A DNA stretch of 64,000 nt from positions 62,001 to 126,000 of the forward strand of contig NZ_CP059207.1 in the NCBI RefSeq assembly GCF_014252035.1. The letters run 5' to 3'. The notes beneath the pieces were generated by a model that was not told the origin of the DNA, ran no database searches, and worked only from the letters and a program-made list of their open reading frames with translations. Made by a program: the position numbers and the translations under genes. The stretch is from Blattabacterium cuenoti (GTDB lineage Bacteria; Bacteroidota; Bacteroidia; Flavobacteriales; Blattabacteriaceae). The number at the start of each line of letters is the position of its first letter. Within the stretch, counting starts at the first letter, position 1. Below, in pieces: positions 55,614 to 64,000 of the stretch.

Positions 55614-55893
55614 GTAGAATGTCCTATCGCATTTTTAAAAAATGAGGAAAGTCCGGACACCATAGAGCAACATAATGGGTAACACCCATCCATCGATAGA
55701 TGAGGAATAGTGCAACAGAAAGAATGTACAGGTAAAGGCTGTAGTGAAATCATGTAAACTCTGTGTGGTGAAATGCCATGTATACCGGAAAACTTGCTCG
55801 GTTGATACCGGGGGGTAGGCAGATAGATATTTAGGGTAACCTAAATAGTAGATAAATGATAGGAAAAAACAGAATCCGGCTTATAGTTCTACT
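55613..55893 (+). ncRNA. rnpB: RNase P RNA
   Basis: The universal segments are clear: GAGGAAAGTCCGGACACC near the 5' end, a central ACAGAAAGAATGTACAGG-like region, and near the 3' end ACAGAATCCGGCTTATAG. AGTAGAA (55613-55619) pairs with TTCTACT (55887-55893) as helix P1. T continues to 55899 and can end transcription. About 281 nt, a compact type A RNA. It begins on the last base of yebC and is followed by tRNA-Ser, so the three are probably co-transcribed. Confidence 0.93.
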
Positions 55894-55909
55894 TTTTTTA
55901 TGTTTTGTA

Positions 55910-55994
55910 GGAGAGATGGCCGAGAGGTTTAAGGCGCACGTCTGGAAAGCGTGTACACAAAAGTGTGTCAAGGGTTCGAATCCCTTTCTCTCCG
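55910..55994 (+). tRNA. tRNA-Ser(GGA)
   Basis: Acceptor GGAGAGA pairs with TCTCTCC. The anticodon arm CACGT-CTGGAAA-GCGTG gives GGA, reading UCC/UCU. The T arm is AAGGG-TTCGAAT-CCCTT with a long variable arm. CCA is not encoded. It lies 16 bases after RNase P RNA. Confidence 0.96.
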
Positions 55995-56011
55995 CAAAAT
56001 TTATAATTCAT

Positions 56012-57157
56012 TTACAAATTATCTATGTCTCTTAATTTTTTTTCCATAAGATGACTTCTTACTCCTAATAAGGTATCTATATCTTTCGATGCACCTTGTA
56101 ATTTATCTTGAGCTTGATGAAGTAAAATACCAAATTTTTTAAACTCCTGTTTGACAGTTTCTAAAACTTTCCATACTTCAGAAGTTCTTTTTTGAATGGC
56201 TAAAGTTCTAAACCCTATCTGTAAACTATTCAATACAGCAGCTAGAGTTGATGGTCCTGTTATCACAGTTTTATATTTTCTTAATAACTGCTCCAATAAT
56301 CCAGAGTTTTTTACTATTTCTGCATAAATACCTTCAAAAGGTAAAAAAAGAATAGCAAAATCCGTAGTATTTGGAGGATCTATATATTTATCTTTAATGT
56401 CTTTCGCCATTTTTTTAATAACAGATTCCATATTTTTTATGGATATTTCTATATTCTTTTTATCTCCTTTACGATAGGCATTTTGTACTTTTTCATAAGT
56501 TTCTTTTGGAAACTTTACATCAATAGGAAGCCATACTACATTATCACCTTTTCCCCCCATACCTGGAAGTTTAATTGCAAATTCAACTATAAAATTTGTA
56601 TTAGATTTTGTAACAACGTTAGAAGCATATTGATCTGGAGATAAAATTTGTTCTAAAAGCATTGAAAGTTGCATTTCACTAAAGCTACCACATATTTTAA
56701 CATGATTTAATGTTCTTTTTAAATCACCAACATCCTTTGCTAATATTTTCATTTCTCCAAGACCTTCTTGTAAAAAAAATAATTGATTTCCAATAATTTC
56801 AAATGATTTTCCTAAATGGAGATTTAAAGAATTTTGAAGTTTTTCATTTACATTTTTTTTTATATCTTCCAAATTTTTTTCTGTTAATTTTAGTAATTTT
56901 TCTTGTTCATCATAAATAAAATCTAATTTTTTAGATTGATGATTAATATAAAATGCAATTCTATTTTCAATAGAATTCTGAATTTGGTTTAAATAATCAC
57001 GTAATTTTTTTTCATTATACTCAGATGATACTTCTATATCATTTCGTTGATTCCTAAATTCTTCACGAAAGAATAGCTCTAGTCTTCTAAAAAAAAAAAT
57101 AAAAATAATGAAAAAAATAAAGAAAAAAAATAAAATAAGTAATGAAAAATAAAACAT
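56012..57157 (-). CDS. rmuC: DNA recombination protein RmuC
   Basis: An N-terminal membrane helix (residues 1-25) and a coiled coil (about 30-110) precede the conserved RmuC domain. GSFSEMQLSMLLEQILSPDQY, VWLPIDVKFPKETYEKV, TTDFAILFLPFEGIYAEIV and GPSTLAAVLNSLQIGFRTLAIQ are all characteristic, seen as consecutive blocks. The domain is nuclease-like, and members limit DNA rearrangement at inverted repeats. 381 residues. Retention is of interest beside the long palindromes in this window. Confidence 0.92.
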   Translation of the reverse strand: MFYFSLLILFFFFIFFIIFIFFFRRLELFFREEFRNQRNDIEVSSEYNEKKLRDYLNQIQNSIENRIAFYINHQSKKLDFIYDEQEKLLKLTEKNLEDIKKNVNEKLQNSLNLHLGKSFEIIGNQLFFLQEGLGEMKILAKDVGDLKRTLNHVKICGSFSEMQLSMLLEQILSPDQYASNVVTKSNTNFIVEFAIKLPGMGGKGDNVVWLPIDVKFPKETYEKVQNAYRKGDKKNIEISIKNMESVIKKMAKDIKDKYIDPPNTTDFAILFLPFEGIYAEIVKNSGLLEQLLRKYKTVITGPSTLAAVLNSLQIGFRTLAIQKRTSEVWKVLETVKQEFKKFGILLHQAQDKLQGASKDIDTLLGVRSHLMEKKLRDIDNL

Positions 57158-57210
57158 TGAAAAAATACAGAAGAATTTTTTGACGAAAATTTATGTAAAA
57201 ACAATAATAA

Positions 57211-57283
<73 letters not shown>

Positions 57284-57331
57284 AAAATTACTTCGAATAT
57301 AATATTTTTCATTTACAAAATCAAATTATTT

Positions 57332-58870
57332 TTATCCATTCATAGATATTAGAAATTCTTCATTATTTTGAGTTCTAGCTATTCTTGATCTTAGAAATTC
57401 CATAGCTTCTACTGGATTCATATCAGAAAGATGTTTACGGAGAATCCACATCCTTTGCAAAGTTTTTACATCTAATAATAGATCATCTTTTCTTGTACTA
57501 GAAGAAACAAGATCAATAGCTGGATAAATTCGTTTATTAGCAATTTTTCTATCTAACTGAAGTTCCTTATTTCCTGTTCCTTTAAATTCTTCAAAAATAA
57601 CTTCATCCATTTTTGATCCTGTGTCTATCATTGCTGTGGCAATGATAGATAGAGACCCTCCATTTTCTATATTTCTAGCCGCTCCAAAAAATCTTTTTGG
57701 TTTATGCAAAGCATTTGCGTCTACTCCACCTGATAAAACTTTACCTGAAGCAGGTGCAACAGTATTATAAGCACGAGCTAATCGTGTGATAGAATCTAAT
57801 AAAATTACTACATCATGAGAACATTCTACCATTCTTTTTGCTTTCTGTAAAACAATATTAGCAACTTTTACATGTCGATCGGCTGGTTCATCAAAAGTAG
57901 AAGCAATGACTTCCCCTCTTACGTTTCTTTGCATATCTGTTACTTCTTCTGGACGTTCATCTATAAGTAGTATAATTAAATATACTTCTGGATGATTAGC
58001 CGCAATAGCATTTGCTATTTCTTTTAATAAAGTTGTTTTTCCTGTTTTTGGAGGCGCAACAATCATTCCTCTTTGGCCTTTTCCGATAGGAGTAAAAAGA
58101 TCGACTATTCTTGTAGATAGTGTAGAGCTTTTCTCAGCTAACTTAAACTTTTCGTTTGGAAACAATGGAGTTAAATGTTCAAATGAATCTCTTCCTCTAA
58201 TAAATGCAGGACTCCTTCCATTTATTTCAAGTATTTTTATTAGTGGAAAATATTTTTCACCATCTTTTGGTGGACGAACTTCCCCTCTGATTGTATCTCC
58301 AGTTTTCATACCAAAAAGTCTAATTTGAGATTGAGATACATAAATATCATCAGGAGAGGATAAATAGTTAAAATCTGATGATCGTAAAAAACCATAATTT
58401 TCCGGCATTATCTCTAAAACTCCTTCACTAATTATAATGCCATCAAATTCATATTCTGGAGATCTATACTTATTTGAAAAATTTTTTTTCTGTAATGATC
58501 CATCTTGGTTTTTAGTAGCATGAAATGTTTGAGAATCATGTTTATCATTTTTTTTCCAACCAGAAAAATTCTGATGTTTTTTTTGAAGTTTCACAACAGA
58601 TGATTCTTCTTTATTTTTATTTTTTCCATTATTTATATTGTTTTTTTCTAAAAAAAAATTATTAGATTTAGATTCAGGTACTTTTCTATTTTTGTATTCA
58701 TTAATATTTTTTTCCTTCTTTTGAGAAGAATTTTTTTTATTAAAAATAGAAATTATTTTTTCTAAAAGTTCGTTTTTTCGTAATTGTGTACATTTTTTTA
58801 ATCCTGAAGAACGAGCAATTTCTTGTAACTCAAAAAGTTTTTTACTTTTTAATTCAGTAATATCAAACAT
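57332..58870 (-). CDS. rho: Transcription termination factor Rho
   Basis: The N-terminal Rho_N domain (residues 1-42, [20 protein letters not shown]) leads into a Lys/Asn-rich linker of about 95 residues. The RNA-binding cold-shock domain follows ([16 protein letters not shown]), then the RecA-type ATPase with Walker [16 protein letters not shown] and the Q/R loops ([23 protein letters not shown]). Length 512 exceeds E. coli because of the linker, as in Bacteroidetes. Because convergent genes here leave almost no room for hairpin terminators, Rho probably does much of the termination. Confidence 0.95.
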   Translation of the reverse strand: MFDITELKSKKLFELQEIARSSGLKKCTQLRKNELLEKIISIFNKKNSSQKKEKNINEYKNRKVPESKSNNFFLEKNNINNGKNKNKEESSVVKLQKKHQNFSGWKKNDKHDSQTFHATKNQDGSLQKKNFSNKYRSPEYEFDGIIISEGVLEIMPENYGFLRSSDFNYLSSPDDIYVSQSQIRLFGMKTGDTIRGEVRPPKDGEKYFPLIKILEINGRSPAFIRGRDSFEHLTPLFPNEKFKLAEKSSTLSTRIVDLFTPIGKGQRGMIVAPPKTGKTTLLKEIANAIAANHPEVYLIILLIDERPEEVTDMQRNVRGEVIASTFDEPADRHVKVANIVLQKAKRMVECSHDVVILLDSITRLARAYNTVAPASGKVLSGGVDANALHKPKRFFGAARNIENGGSLSIIATAMIDTGSKMDEVIFEEFKGTGNKELQLDRKIANKRIYPAIDLVSSSTRKDDLLLDVKTLQRMWILRKHLSDMNPVEAMEFLRSRIARTQNNEEFLISMNG

Positions 58871-59071
58871 AAAGTAGTAGTAGTAATTGGGTTATTGGCA
58901 TATAATATATCACCTGTTTATTTATATTTATTGATGGATTTTTATAGAAAAAATATACTTACTTAATAAAATAAATAATAATGAAAACTAAGAAAAAGTT
59001 AGAAATGACAAGTACAATTTATACAAAAAAAATATTTGAATTTTAAAAAAAGCAAAAATTTTTCAAAAATT

Positions 59072-59458
59072 ATGTTATATCGCATACAAACATTATATTC
59101 ATTAATTTCTATTTTTATTTATTCTATTGCATTATATTATTATGCTAAAATAGAAAGAAAATATTCAATTTTACTTAATAAAACAGTTTTATATATTTTT
59201 ATTATATGTTTAGTTTTATCCGTTATTAGCCTCCTATTTTTTAAAAATAGACAGGTACAATTATTATTAAATAAAATTAATATAGCAATAAATGCCATCA
59301 ATTTTATTATGATAATATTTTTTTCATTTTTACATTATTACAAACTAAATAGATATATTCTATTTATCATATTTTCTTCTATATATATTTTAAAAAAAAC
59401 TAATAAATCAATAAAAAAAGACATTGAATTAATTGATTCAGTGAACAGAATTCGATAG
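59072..59458 (+). CDS. DUF4293 family membrane protein
   Basis: A 128-residue protein with four hydrophobic segments and the DUF4293 start MLYRIQTLYSLISIFIYS. In Bacteroidetes it is commonly next to rho. An open frame begins earlier with TTG at 59036, but ATG 59072 gives the family's N-terminus. Function unknown. The 200-base spacer behind rho shows no other convincing gene, only a 21-codon frame at 58981. Confidence 0.82.
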   Translation: MLYRIQTLYSLISIFIYSIALYYYAKIERKYSILLNKTVLYIFIICLVLSVISLLFFKNRQVQLLLNKINIAINAINFIMIIFFSFLHYYKLNRYILFIIFSSIYILKKTNKSIKKDIELIDSVNRIR

Positions 59459-59482
59459 AAAATATTTAAAAACTAACAAAAA

Positions 59483-60577
59483 ATGAAAAAAATTTCATTG
59501 ATTCAAAAGTTAAAAAAATATGAAAATGAATACCAAAAAATATCCAAATCTATAATAAATGATGGAAATAAAATTTATTCTAATAAAGAGAAATACAAAA
59601 AATTTATTAAAAAATATACAAAATTAGAAAAAACAGTTCATTTATATCAAAAATATAAGAAAGAATTAAATCTTTTAAAAGAAGCTAATTTTATTATGAA
59701 AAATGATAAAGATTTAGAAATAAAAGAGTTAGCATTTAAAGAACGGTCAAATATATTAAAAAATATTTATGATATAGAAAAAAAAATTGAAAATATTTTA
59801 TTCTTATCTTCAGAAGAACATATAATGGAGGAAGATGATAGAAATGCTATCATGGAGTTAAGATCTGGAACAGGAGGAAATGAAGCTTGTCTTTTTGTAG
59901 AAGATATATTGAGAATGTATACAATGTATTTTAAAAAATCTGGTTTAAAATATAAAATTTTACATGCTCAAAAAGGTGGAATTAATGGATATAAAGAAAT
60001 AATATTGGATATTAGTGGTAAAAAAGGAATCTATGGAGATCTAAAATTTGAATCAGGAGTACATAGAGTACAAAGAATTCCGAAAACAGAATCTCAGGGT
60101 AGAGTACATACATCTGCGATTACAGTAGCTGTTTTACCTCAAGTAGAAGAAATAGAAGTAAAAATAAATTTAACTGATCTTAAAAAAGATACTTTTAGAT
60201 CCAGTGGATCTGGAGGTCAACATGTAAATAAAACAGAATCAGCTGTTAGACTAACACATATTCCAAGTAAAATTACTGTAGAATGCCAAGAAGAACGTTC
60301 TCAACATAAGAATTTTGAAAAAGCTATGAATGTTTTAAGATCACGTATTTACCATAGAAAAATGGAAGATAGACTAAAAAAAAGATCCATACAAAGAAAA
60401 TCCTTAGTCTCTACAGGAGACCGTTCTGTAAAAATAAGAACTTACAATTACCCTAATAATAGAGTTACAGATCACAGAATTCATAAGTCTATTCATGATC
60501 TTACAAATTTTATGAATGGAGATATTCAAGAAATGATCAACTCATTAAAAGTTTTTGAAGAAAATCAAAATAAATAA
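59483..60577 (+). CDS. prfA: Peptide chain release factor 1
   Basis: RF1 reads UAA and UAG. GVHRVQRIPKTESQGRVHTSA carries the PxT anticodon motif as PKT near residue 200, and the catalytic GGQ is in GSGGQHVNKTES near residue 245. HKNFEKAMNVLRSRI and the VSTGDRSVKIRTYNYPNNRVTDHRI signature follow. 364 residues, normal. It ends 2 bases from the convergent accC stop. Confidence 0.95.
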   Translation: MKKISLIQKLKKYENEYQKISKSIINDGNKIYSNKEKYKKFIKKYTKLEKTVHLYQKYKKELNLLKEANFIMKNDKDLEIKELAFKERSNILKNIYDIEKKIENILFLSSEEHIMEEDDRNAIMELRSGTGGNEACLFVEDILRMYTMYFKKSGLKYKILHAQKGGINGYKEIILDISGKKGIYGDLKFESGVHRVQRIPKTESQGRVHTSAITVAVLPQVEEIEVKINLTDLKKDTFRSSGSGGQHVNKTESAVRLTHIPSKITVECQEERSQHKNFEKAMNVLRSRIYHRKMEDRLKKRSIQRKSLVSTGDRSVKIRTYNYPNNRVTDHRIHKSIHDLTNFMNGDIQEMINSLKVFEENQNK

Positions 60578-60579
60578 TT

Positions 60580-61941
60580 TTAATCATCTGATAAAAATGT
60601 TTTTAAATTGATTTTATCTAAAAAGTTTGTATTATAATTTCCTTTTAAGAAATCATTATTTTTCATAAGTTTTCTATGAAAAGGAATAGTGGTACGTATT
60701 CCTTCTATTACAAATTCATCTAATGAACGTTTCATTTTTTCAATAGTTTCTTTTCTACTTTTTGCTGTAGTAATAACTTTAGCTATCATAGAATCATAAT
60801 AATGAGAAACAAAATATCCTGCATAAATATGAGTATCTATGCGAACTCCTTTACCTCCTGGAATATGTATTTGAGTAATTTTACCAGGTGATGGACGAAA
60901 ATTTTTATATGGTTCTTCTGCATTAATTCTACATTCTAGAGAATACATTTTTGGGAAAAAATTTTTTTTTGTAATTTTTTTTCCACAAGCTAAAAATATT
61001 TGCTCCTTAATCAAATCTAATCCTGTCACTTCTTCAGTAATGGGGTGTTCTACTTGTATTCTAGGATTCATTTCCATAAAATAATAATTTTTTTTATCGT
61101 CAACTAAAAATTCTATAGTGCCTAATCCTTCATAACGAATAAATTCAGCAGCTTTTACTGCTTCATCTCCCATTCTCTTTCTAAGAGATGTGTTTAAAAA
61201 AGGAGAAGGAGCCTCTTCCACTAATTTTTGATTCCTTCTTTGAATAGAACAATCTCTTTCAGATAAATGATAAGCTTTTCCATATTGATCCCCCATGATT
61301 TGAATTTCTATATGTCTAGGATCTAAAATAAGTTTTTCGATATATATATCATTTTTACCAAAACAAGCTAAAGATTCCTTTTTCGCTTCTTCCCAAGATA
61401 TCTTTAAATAATTTTTTTCTAAAACAGATCTGATTCCCTTTCCACCTCCTCCAAAAACTGCTTTTATTATAATAGGATACCCGATTTTATCTGCAATTTT
61501 TTCTATTTGTTTATAATTAGAAGAATCTATAAAACAATTTGATCCAGGTAAACATGAAATTCCAGCTTTTTTCATAGTTATTTTTGCAGAAATTTTATTA
61601 CCCATTTGAATCATATGACTTGGTGGCGCTCCTATAAACTTTATTCCATGTTTATTACACATAGATGAAAAATAAGCGCTTTCAGACAAAAAACCATATC
61701 CAGGATGTATCGCATCTGCATTTGTTAATTCCGCAGCAGATATTAGATTTGGAACATTCAAATAAGATTTATATGGAGAAGGTGGCCCTATACATACAGC
61801 TTCATCTGCAAAATAAACATGTAAACTATGCTTATCTGCAGTAGAATAAACGGATACTGTCTTTATTCCCATTTCTTTTACAGAACGTATTATCCTCAAA
61901 GCAATTTCTCCACGGTTAGCTATTAGTATTTTTTTAAACAT
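60580..61941 (-). CDS. accC: Biotin carboxylase subunit of acetyl-CoA carboxylase
   Basis: AccC carboxylates biotin on AccB using ATP and bicarbonate. It has KILIANRGEIALRIIRS at the start, HPGYGFLSE near residue 80, the ATP-grasp glycine loop KAVFGGGGKGIR near 160, GRHIEIQI-like DPRHIEIQIMGD, and the catalytic EMNPRIQVEHPITE near 290. 453 residues, normal. Encoded directly after accB. Confidence 0.95.
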   Translation of the reverse strand: MFKKILIANRGEIALRIIRSVKEMGIKTVSVYSTADKHSLHVYFADEAVCIGPPSPYKSYLNVPNLISAAELTNADAIHPGYGFLSESAYFSSMCNKHGIKFIGAPPSHMIQMGNKISAKITMKKAGISCLPGSNCFIDSSNYKQIEKIADKIGYPIIIKAVFGGGGKGIRSVLEKNYLKISWEEAKKESLACFGKNDIYIEKLILDPRHIEIQIMGDQYGKAYHLSERDCSIQRRNQKLVEEAPSPFLNTSLRKRMGDEAVKAAEFIRYEGLGTIEFLVDDKKNYYFMEMNPRIQVEHPITEEVTGLDLIKEQIFLACGKKITKKNFFPKMYSLECRINAEEPYKNFRPSPGKITQIHIPGGKGVRIDTHIYAGYFVSHYYDSMIAKVITTAKSRKETIEKMKRSLDEFVIEGIRTTIPFHRKLMKNNDFLKGNYNTNFLDKINLKTFLSDD

Positions 61942-61956
61942 AAAAATTATTAATAA

Positions 61957-62421
61957 TCAATCAGGATCCAAAATAAATAAGGGTTGATCATAATCAACAG
62001 GAGTCGCATCTTCTACCAGAACTTTCACAAGTTTTCCATTAACTTCAGACTCTATATCATTAAATAATTTCATAGCTTCTATTACACATACTTTTGTTCC
62101 AATTTTTATTTTATCTCCTACCCTAACAAAGGGATCTTTATCGGGATGAGGTCTTCGATAAAACGTGCCTATCATAGGAGATTTTATCGTTAAATATTGA
62201 TTATCATTATCTTTTTCCAATTTATTAGAAAATCTATCTGGAAAATCAGAAACATAAGAAGATATTTTCGGATAATATTTTTTCAATTTATTATTTTTGT
62301 TGTATTTGCTATTCTTAATATGAATTTTAGTTCTACCTATTTGAATTTTTATTTCACGAATATCAGATTTGGAAATAAACTGAATTAATGACTTAATTTT
62401 TTCTAAATTCATATACAACAA
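61957..62421 (-). CDS. accB: Biotin carboxyl carrier protein of acetyl-CoA carboxylase
   Basis: The N-terminal 75 residues are poorly conserved and Lys/Asn rich. The C-terminal biotinyl domain has SPMIGTFYRRPHPDKDPFV and the biotinylated Lys118 in VIEAMKLFNDIES. The closing VDYDQPLFILDPD is standard. 154 residues. A second ATG at 62412 is also usable. The gene lies 8 bases after rpmF, whereas in many Bacteroidetes fabH lies between them. Confidence 0.94.
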   Translation of the reverse strand: MLYMNLEKIKSLIQFISKSDIREIKIQIGRTKIHIKNSKYNKNNKLKKYYPKISSYVSDFPDRFSNKLEKDNDNQYLTIKSPMIGTFYRRPHPDKDPFVRVGDKIKIGTKVCVIEAMKLFNDIESEVNGKLVKVLVEDATPVDYDQPLFILDPD

Positions 62422-62429
62422 ATATTATA

Positions 62430-62621
62430 TTATTTTGGATCTTCTTTGCTATACAAAATCTTTCCTTTATAATATAATTTATTGTTATACCAGAAAGCAT
62501 GATGATATAAGTGTTTTTGATTTGTTAAAGAACATTTTACTAATAAAGGTTCTTTAATCTTTAAATGACTTCTTCTTTTATTTCTTCTAGACTTAGACTG
62601 TTTTCTTTTAGGATGTGCCAT
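62430..62621 (-). CDS. rpmF: 50S ribosomal protein bL32
   Basis: MAHPKRKQSKSRRNKRRSHL is the L32 start. The remainder (LVKCSLTNQKHLYHHAFWYN) keeps one zinc-type Cys in place of the usual pair, as in zinc-free forms. 63 residues, followed closely by accB. Confidence 0.93.
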   Translation of the reverse strand: MAHPKRKQSKSRRNKRRSHLKIKEPLLVKCSLTNQKHLYHHAFWYNNKLYYKGKILYSKEDPK

Positions 62622-62737
62622 ATTATTTTATTGAATTAAATCACTAATTTAGAAATAAATTCAAATGTGTTAATAAAAATTATTTTTATATATTGTATAA
62701 TTAATTGTTCAATTACTTACTTTTCTTTAATGATTTT

Positions 62738-64000
62738 ATGAATCGAATAACTAAACGTAGTGAAAATTATTCTAAATGGTATAATGAAATAATTGATAAG
62801 TCTAAATTAGCTGAATTTTCTGGTATTCGCGGGTTTATGGTGATGAAACCATATGGATATTCTATATGGGAAATAATGAAGGAAAAATTAGATAAAATGT
62901 TAAAAAAATCAGGTCATGAAAATGTTTATTTTCCTTTATTAATTCCTAAAACTTCTTTTTCATTAGAAAAAGAACATACTAAAATTTTCTCTGAAGGATG
63001 TGCTATAGTAACACATTCTAAATTAATTAAGAAAAAAGAAAAATTAGTAATTGATCCTGAATCAAGATTACAAGAAGAATTAGTAGTTAGACCTACATCT
63101 GAAAGCATTATATGGAAAATGTATAAGCGTTGGATACAGTCTTATAGAGATTTGCCTATTCTATTTAATCAATGGGGAAATGCTATTAGATGGGAAATGC
63201 GTACTCGTATTTTTCTTAGAACTAATGAATTTTTATGGCAAGAAGGACATACTGCTCATTCAACAAAAAAAGAGGCAATAGAAGAAACTAAGAAAATATT
63301 GAATATATATACGGAATTTTCAGAAAAATTTATGGGAATTCCAGTATTACAAGGTATCAAACCTTATATGGATAAATTCCATGGATCTGATACAACATAT
63401 TGTATAGAAGCAATGATGCAAGATGGAAAAGCTTTGCAAATAGGAACAGCTCATTTTTTGGGACAAAATTTTTCAAAAGCTTTTAATGTACAATTTACTA
63501 ATTTTCATGGAAAAAAAGAATACGTTTGGTCCACTTCTTGGGGTGTTTCCACTAGACTGATTGGTGCAATAATAATGTCTCATTCTGATGATAATGGATT
63601 AATACTACCCCCGAAAATAGCTCCTATACAAATTATTATTGTTCCTATATATCATAATGATCATGGGGAAGAAGAATCAAAAATAGATGAATTATCAATA
63701 AAAATTTTAAATATTTTAAAAGAAAAAAAAATACGTGTAAAATATGATAATAGAAAAATATTCACTCCTGGATGGAAGTTTTATGAATATGAAATGAAAG
63801 GTGTTCCTATACGAATTAGTATAGGAAAAAATGAAATAAAAAATGAAAAATTGGAAATATTCAGAAGAGATACATATAAAAAAATGTATATCACTTTAAT
63901 GGATATGAAAAAAAATATTACTCATTTGCTTGAAGAAATACAGAAAAACATTTATCAAAAAGCTTTGAATAGAACAAAAAAAATGACCGTAAAATTAGAT
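62738..64000 (+). CDS. proS: Prolyl-tRNA synthetase (archaeal/eukaryal-type), cut by window edge
   Basis: ATG at 62738 opens a frame that stays open 421 codons to the right edge. A class II synthetase of the short ProS type without the editing insert: KWYNEIIDKSKLAEFSGIRGFMVMKP at the start, LVVRPTSESIIWKMY (motif 2 region), RWEMRTRIFLRTNEFLWQEGHTAH, and LQIGTAHFLGQNFSKAF near residue 240. About 70 residues should be missing. The 116 bases before it hold no clear feature. Confidence 0.93.
   Translation, partial: MNRITKRSENYSKWYNEIIDKSKLAEFSGIRGFMVMKPYGYSIWEIMKEKLDKMLKKSGHENVYFPLLIPKTSFSLEKEHTKIFSEGCAIVTHSKLIKKKEKLVIDPESRLQEELVVRPTSESIIWKMYKRWIQSYRDLPILFNQWGNAIRWEMRTRIFLRTNEFLWQEGHTAHSTKKEAIEETKKILNIYTEFSEKFMGIPVLQGIKPYMDKFHGSDTTYCIEAMMQDGKALQIGTAHFLGQNFSKAFNVQFTNFHGKKEYVWSTSWGVSTRLIGAIIMSHSDDNGLILPPKIAPIQIIIVPIYHNDHGEEESKIDELSIKILNILKEKKIRVKYDNRKIFTPGWKFYEYEMKGVPIRISIGKNEIKNEKLEIFRRDTYKKMYITLMDMKKNITHLLEEIQKNIYQKALNRTKKMTVKLD

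Noticed and set aside
58981..59046. 21-codon frame between rho and the DUF4293 gene
   Set aside because: Short, Lys/Thr-rich and without coupling or homology; consistent with chance.

Overview
The window is a stretch of a very AT-rich, gene-dense, reduced bacterial chromosome. Its gene content and gene order are those of Flavobacteriales (Bacteroidetes): an alternative complex III operon, atpBEFHAG without atpDC, rho next to a DUF4293 gene, rpmB-rpmG-DUF4295-ftsY, mutY-gldE, TPR gene-ribH-mutL-rhomboid, and candidate promoter elements of the TAnnTTTG type. Retention of complete amino-acid synthesis blocks (ilvDBNCA, dapB, a Cys/Met transsulfuration enzyme) with decayed genes and almost no spacers points to an insect endosymbiont, most likely Blattabacterium of cockroaches. 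That genus assignment is inference. I see no insertion sequence, prophage, CRISPR array, restriction system or defence island.

Layout. 1-774: start of an M16 zinc protease, cut by the left edge. 924-8955: act operon (alternative complex III). 8967-13707: minus-strand tsaB and hemC-trkH-trkA-hemD, with haem and potassium genes interleaved. 13754-16850: nadE, folE, cysS. 16867-18015: cystathionine synthase/lyase type enzyme. 18167-22997: F-type ATP synthase genes. 23049-27073: trpS, grpE-dnaJ, mnmA. 27247-33472: ilv operon preceded by a candidate attenuator leader. 33504-35942: tRNA-Leu, dapB, lepB. 35931-41956: rhomboid, mutL, a decayed ribH, a frameshifted TPR gene, gldE, a frameshifted mutY. 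42047-42973: HU, a 29-residue basic peptide, tRNA-Leu. 43019-47522: GYDIA-type kinase, fabD, tatD, fumC, a 48-residue membrane peptide and an ftsB-like gene. 47519-54828: mnmG, ybeY, pssA, dnaQ-like exonuclease, htpG, ftsY, DUF4295, rpmG, rpmB. 54900-57283: yebC, RNase P RNA, tRNA-Ser, rmuC, initiator tRNA. 57332-62621: rho, DUF4293, prfA, accC, accB, rpmF. 62738-64000: proS, cut by the right edge.

Together these genes describe a respiring cell: quinol oxidation by alternative complex III feeds a proton gradient used by ATP synthase. It makes branched-chain amino acids and lysine precursors for a host. Much of the rest is the core translation, protein-folding and lipid-precursor machinery. 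Erosion is visible. MutY and the TPR protein are each broken at a run of ten identical bases, ribH survives only as homology islands, and several genes expected from flavobacterial gene order (fabH, ssb, gldD) are missing from their usual places.

The least explained structures are three long perfect inverted repeats (16-18 bp arms) lying inside coding genes (lepB, GYDIA kinase, tatD), and a promoter-leader-hairpin arrangement ahead of ilvD. I did not find a convincing new multigene system.
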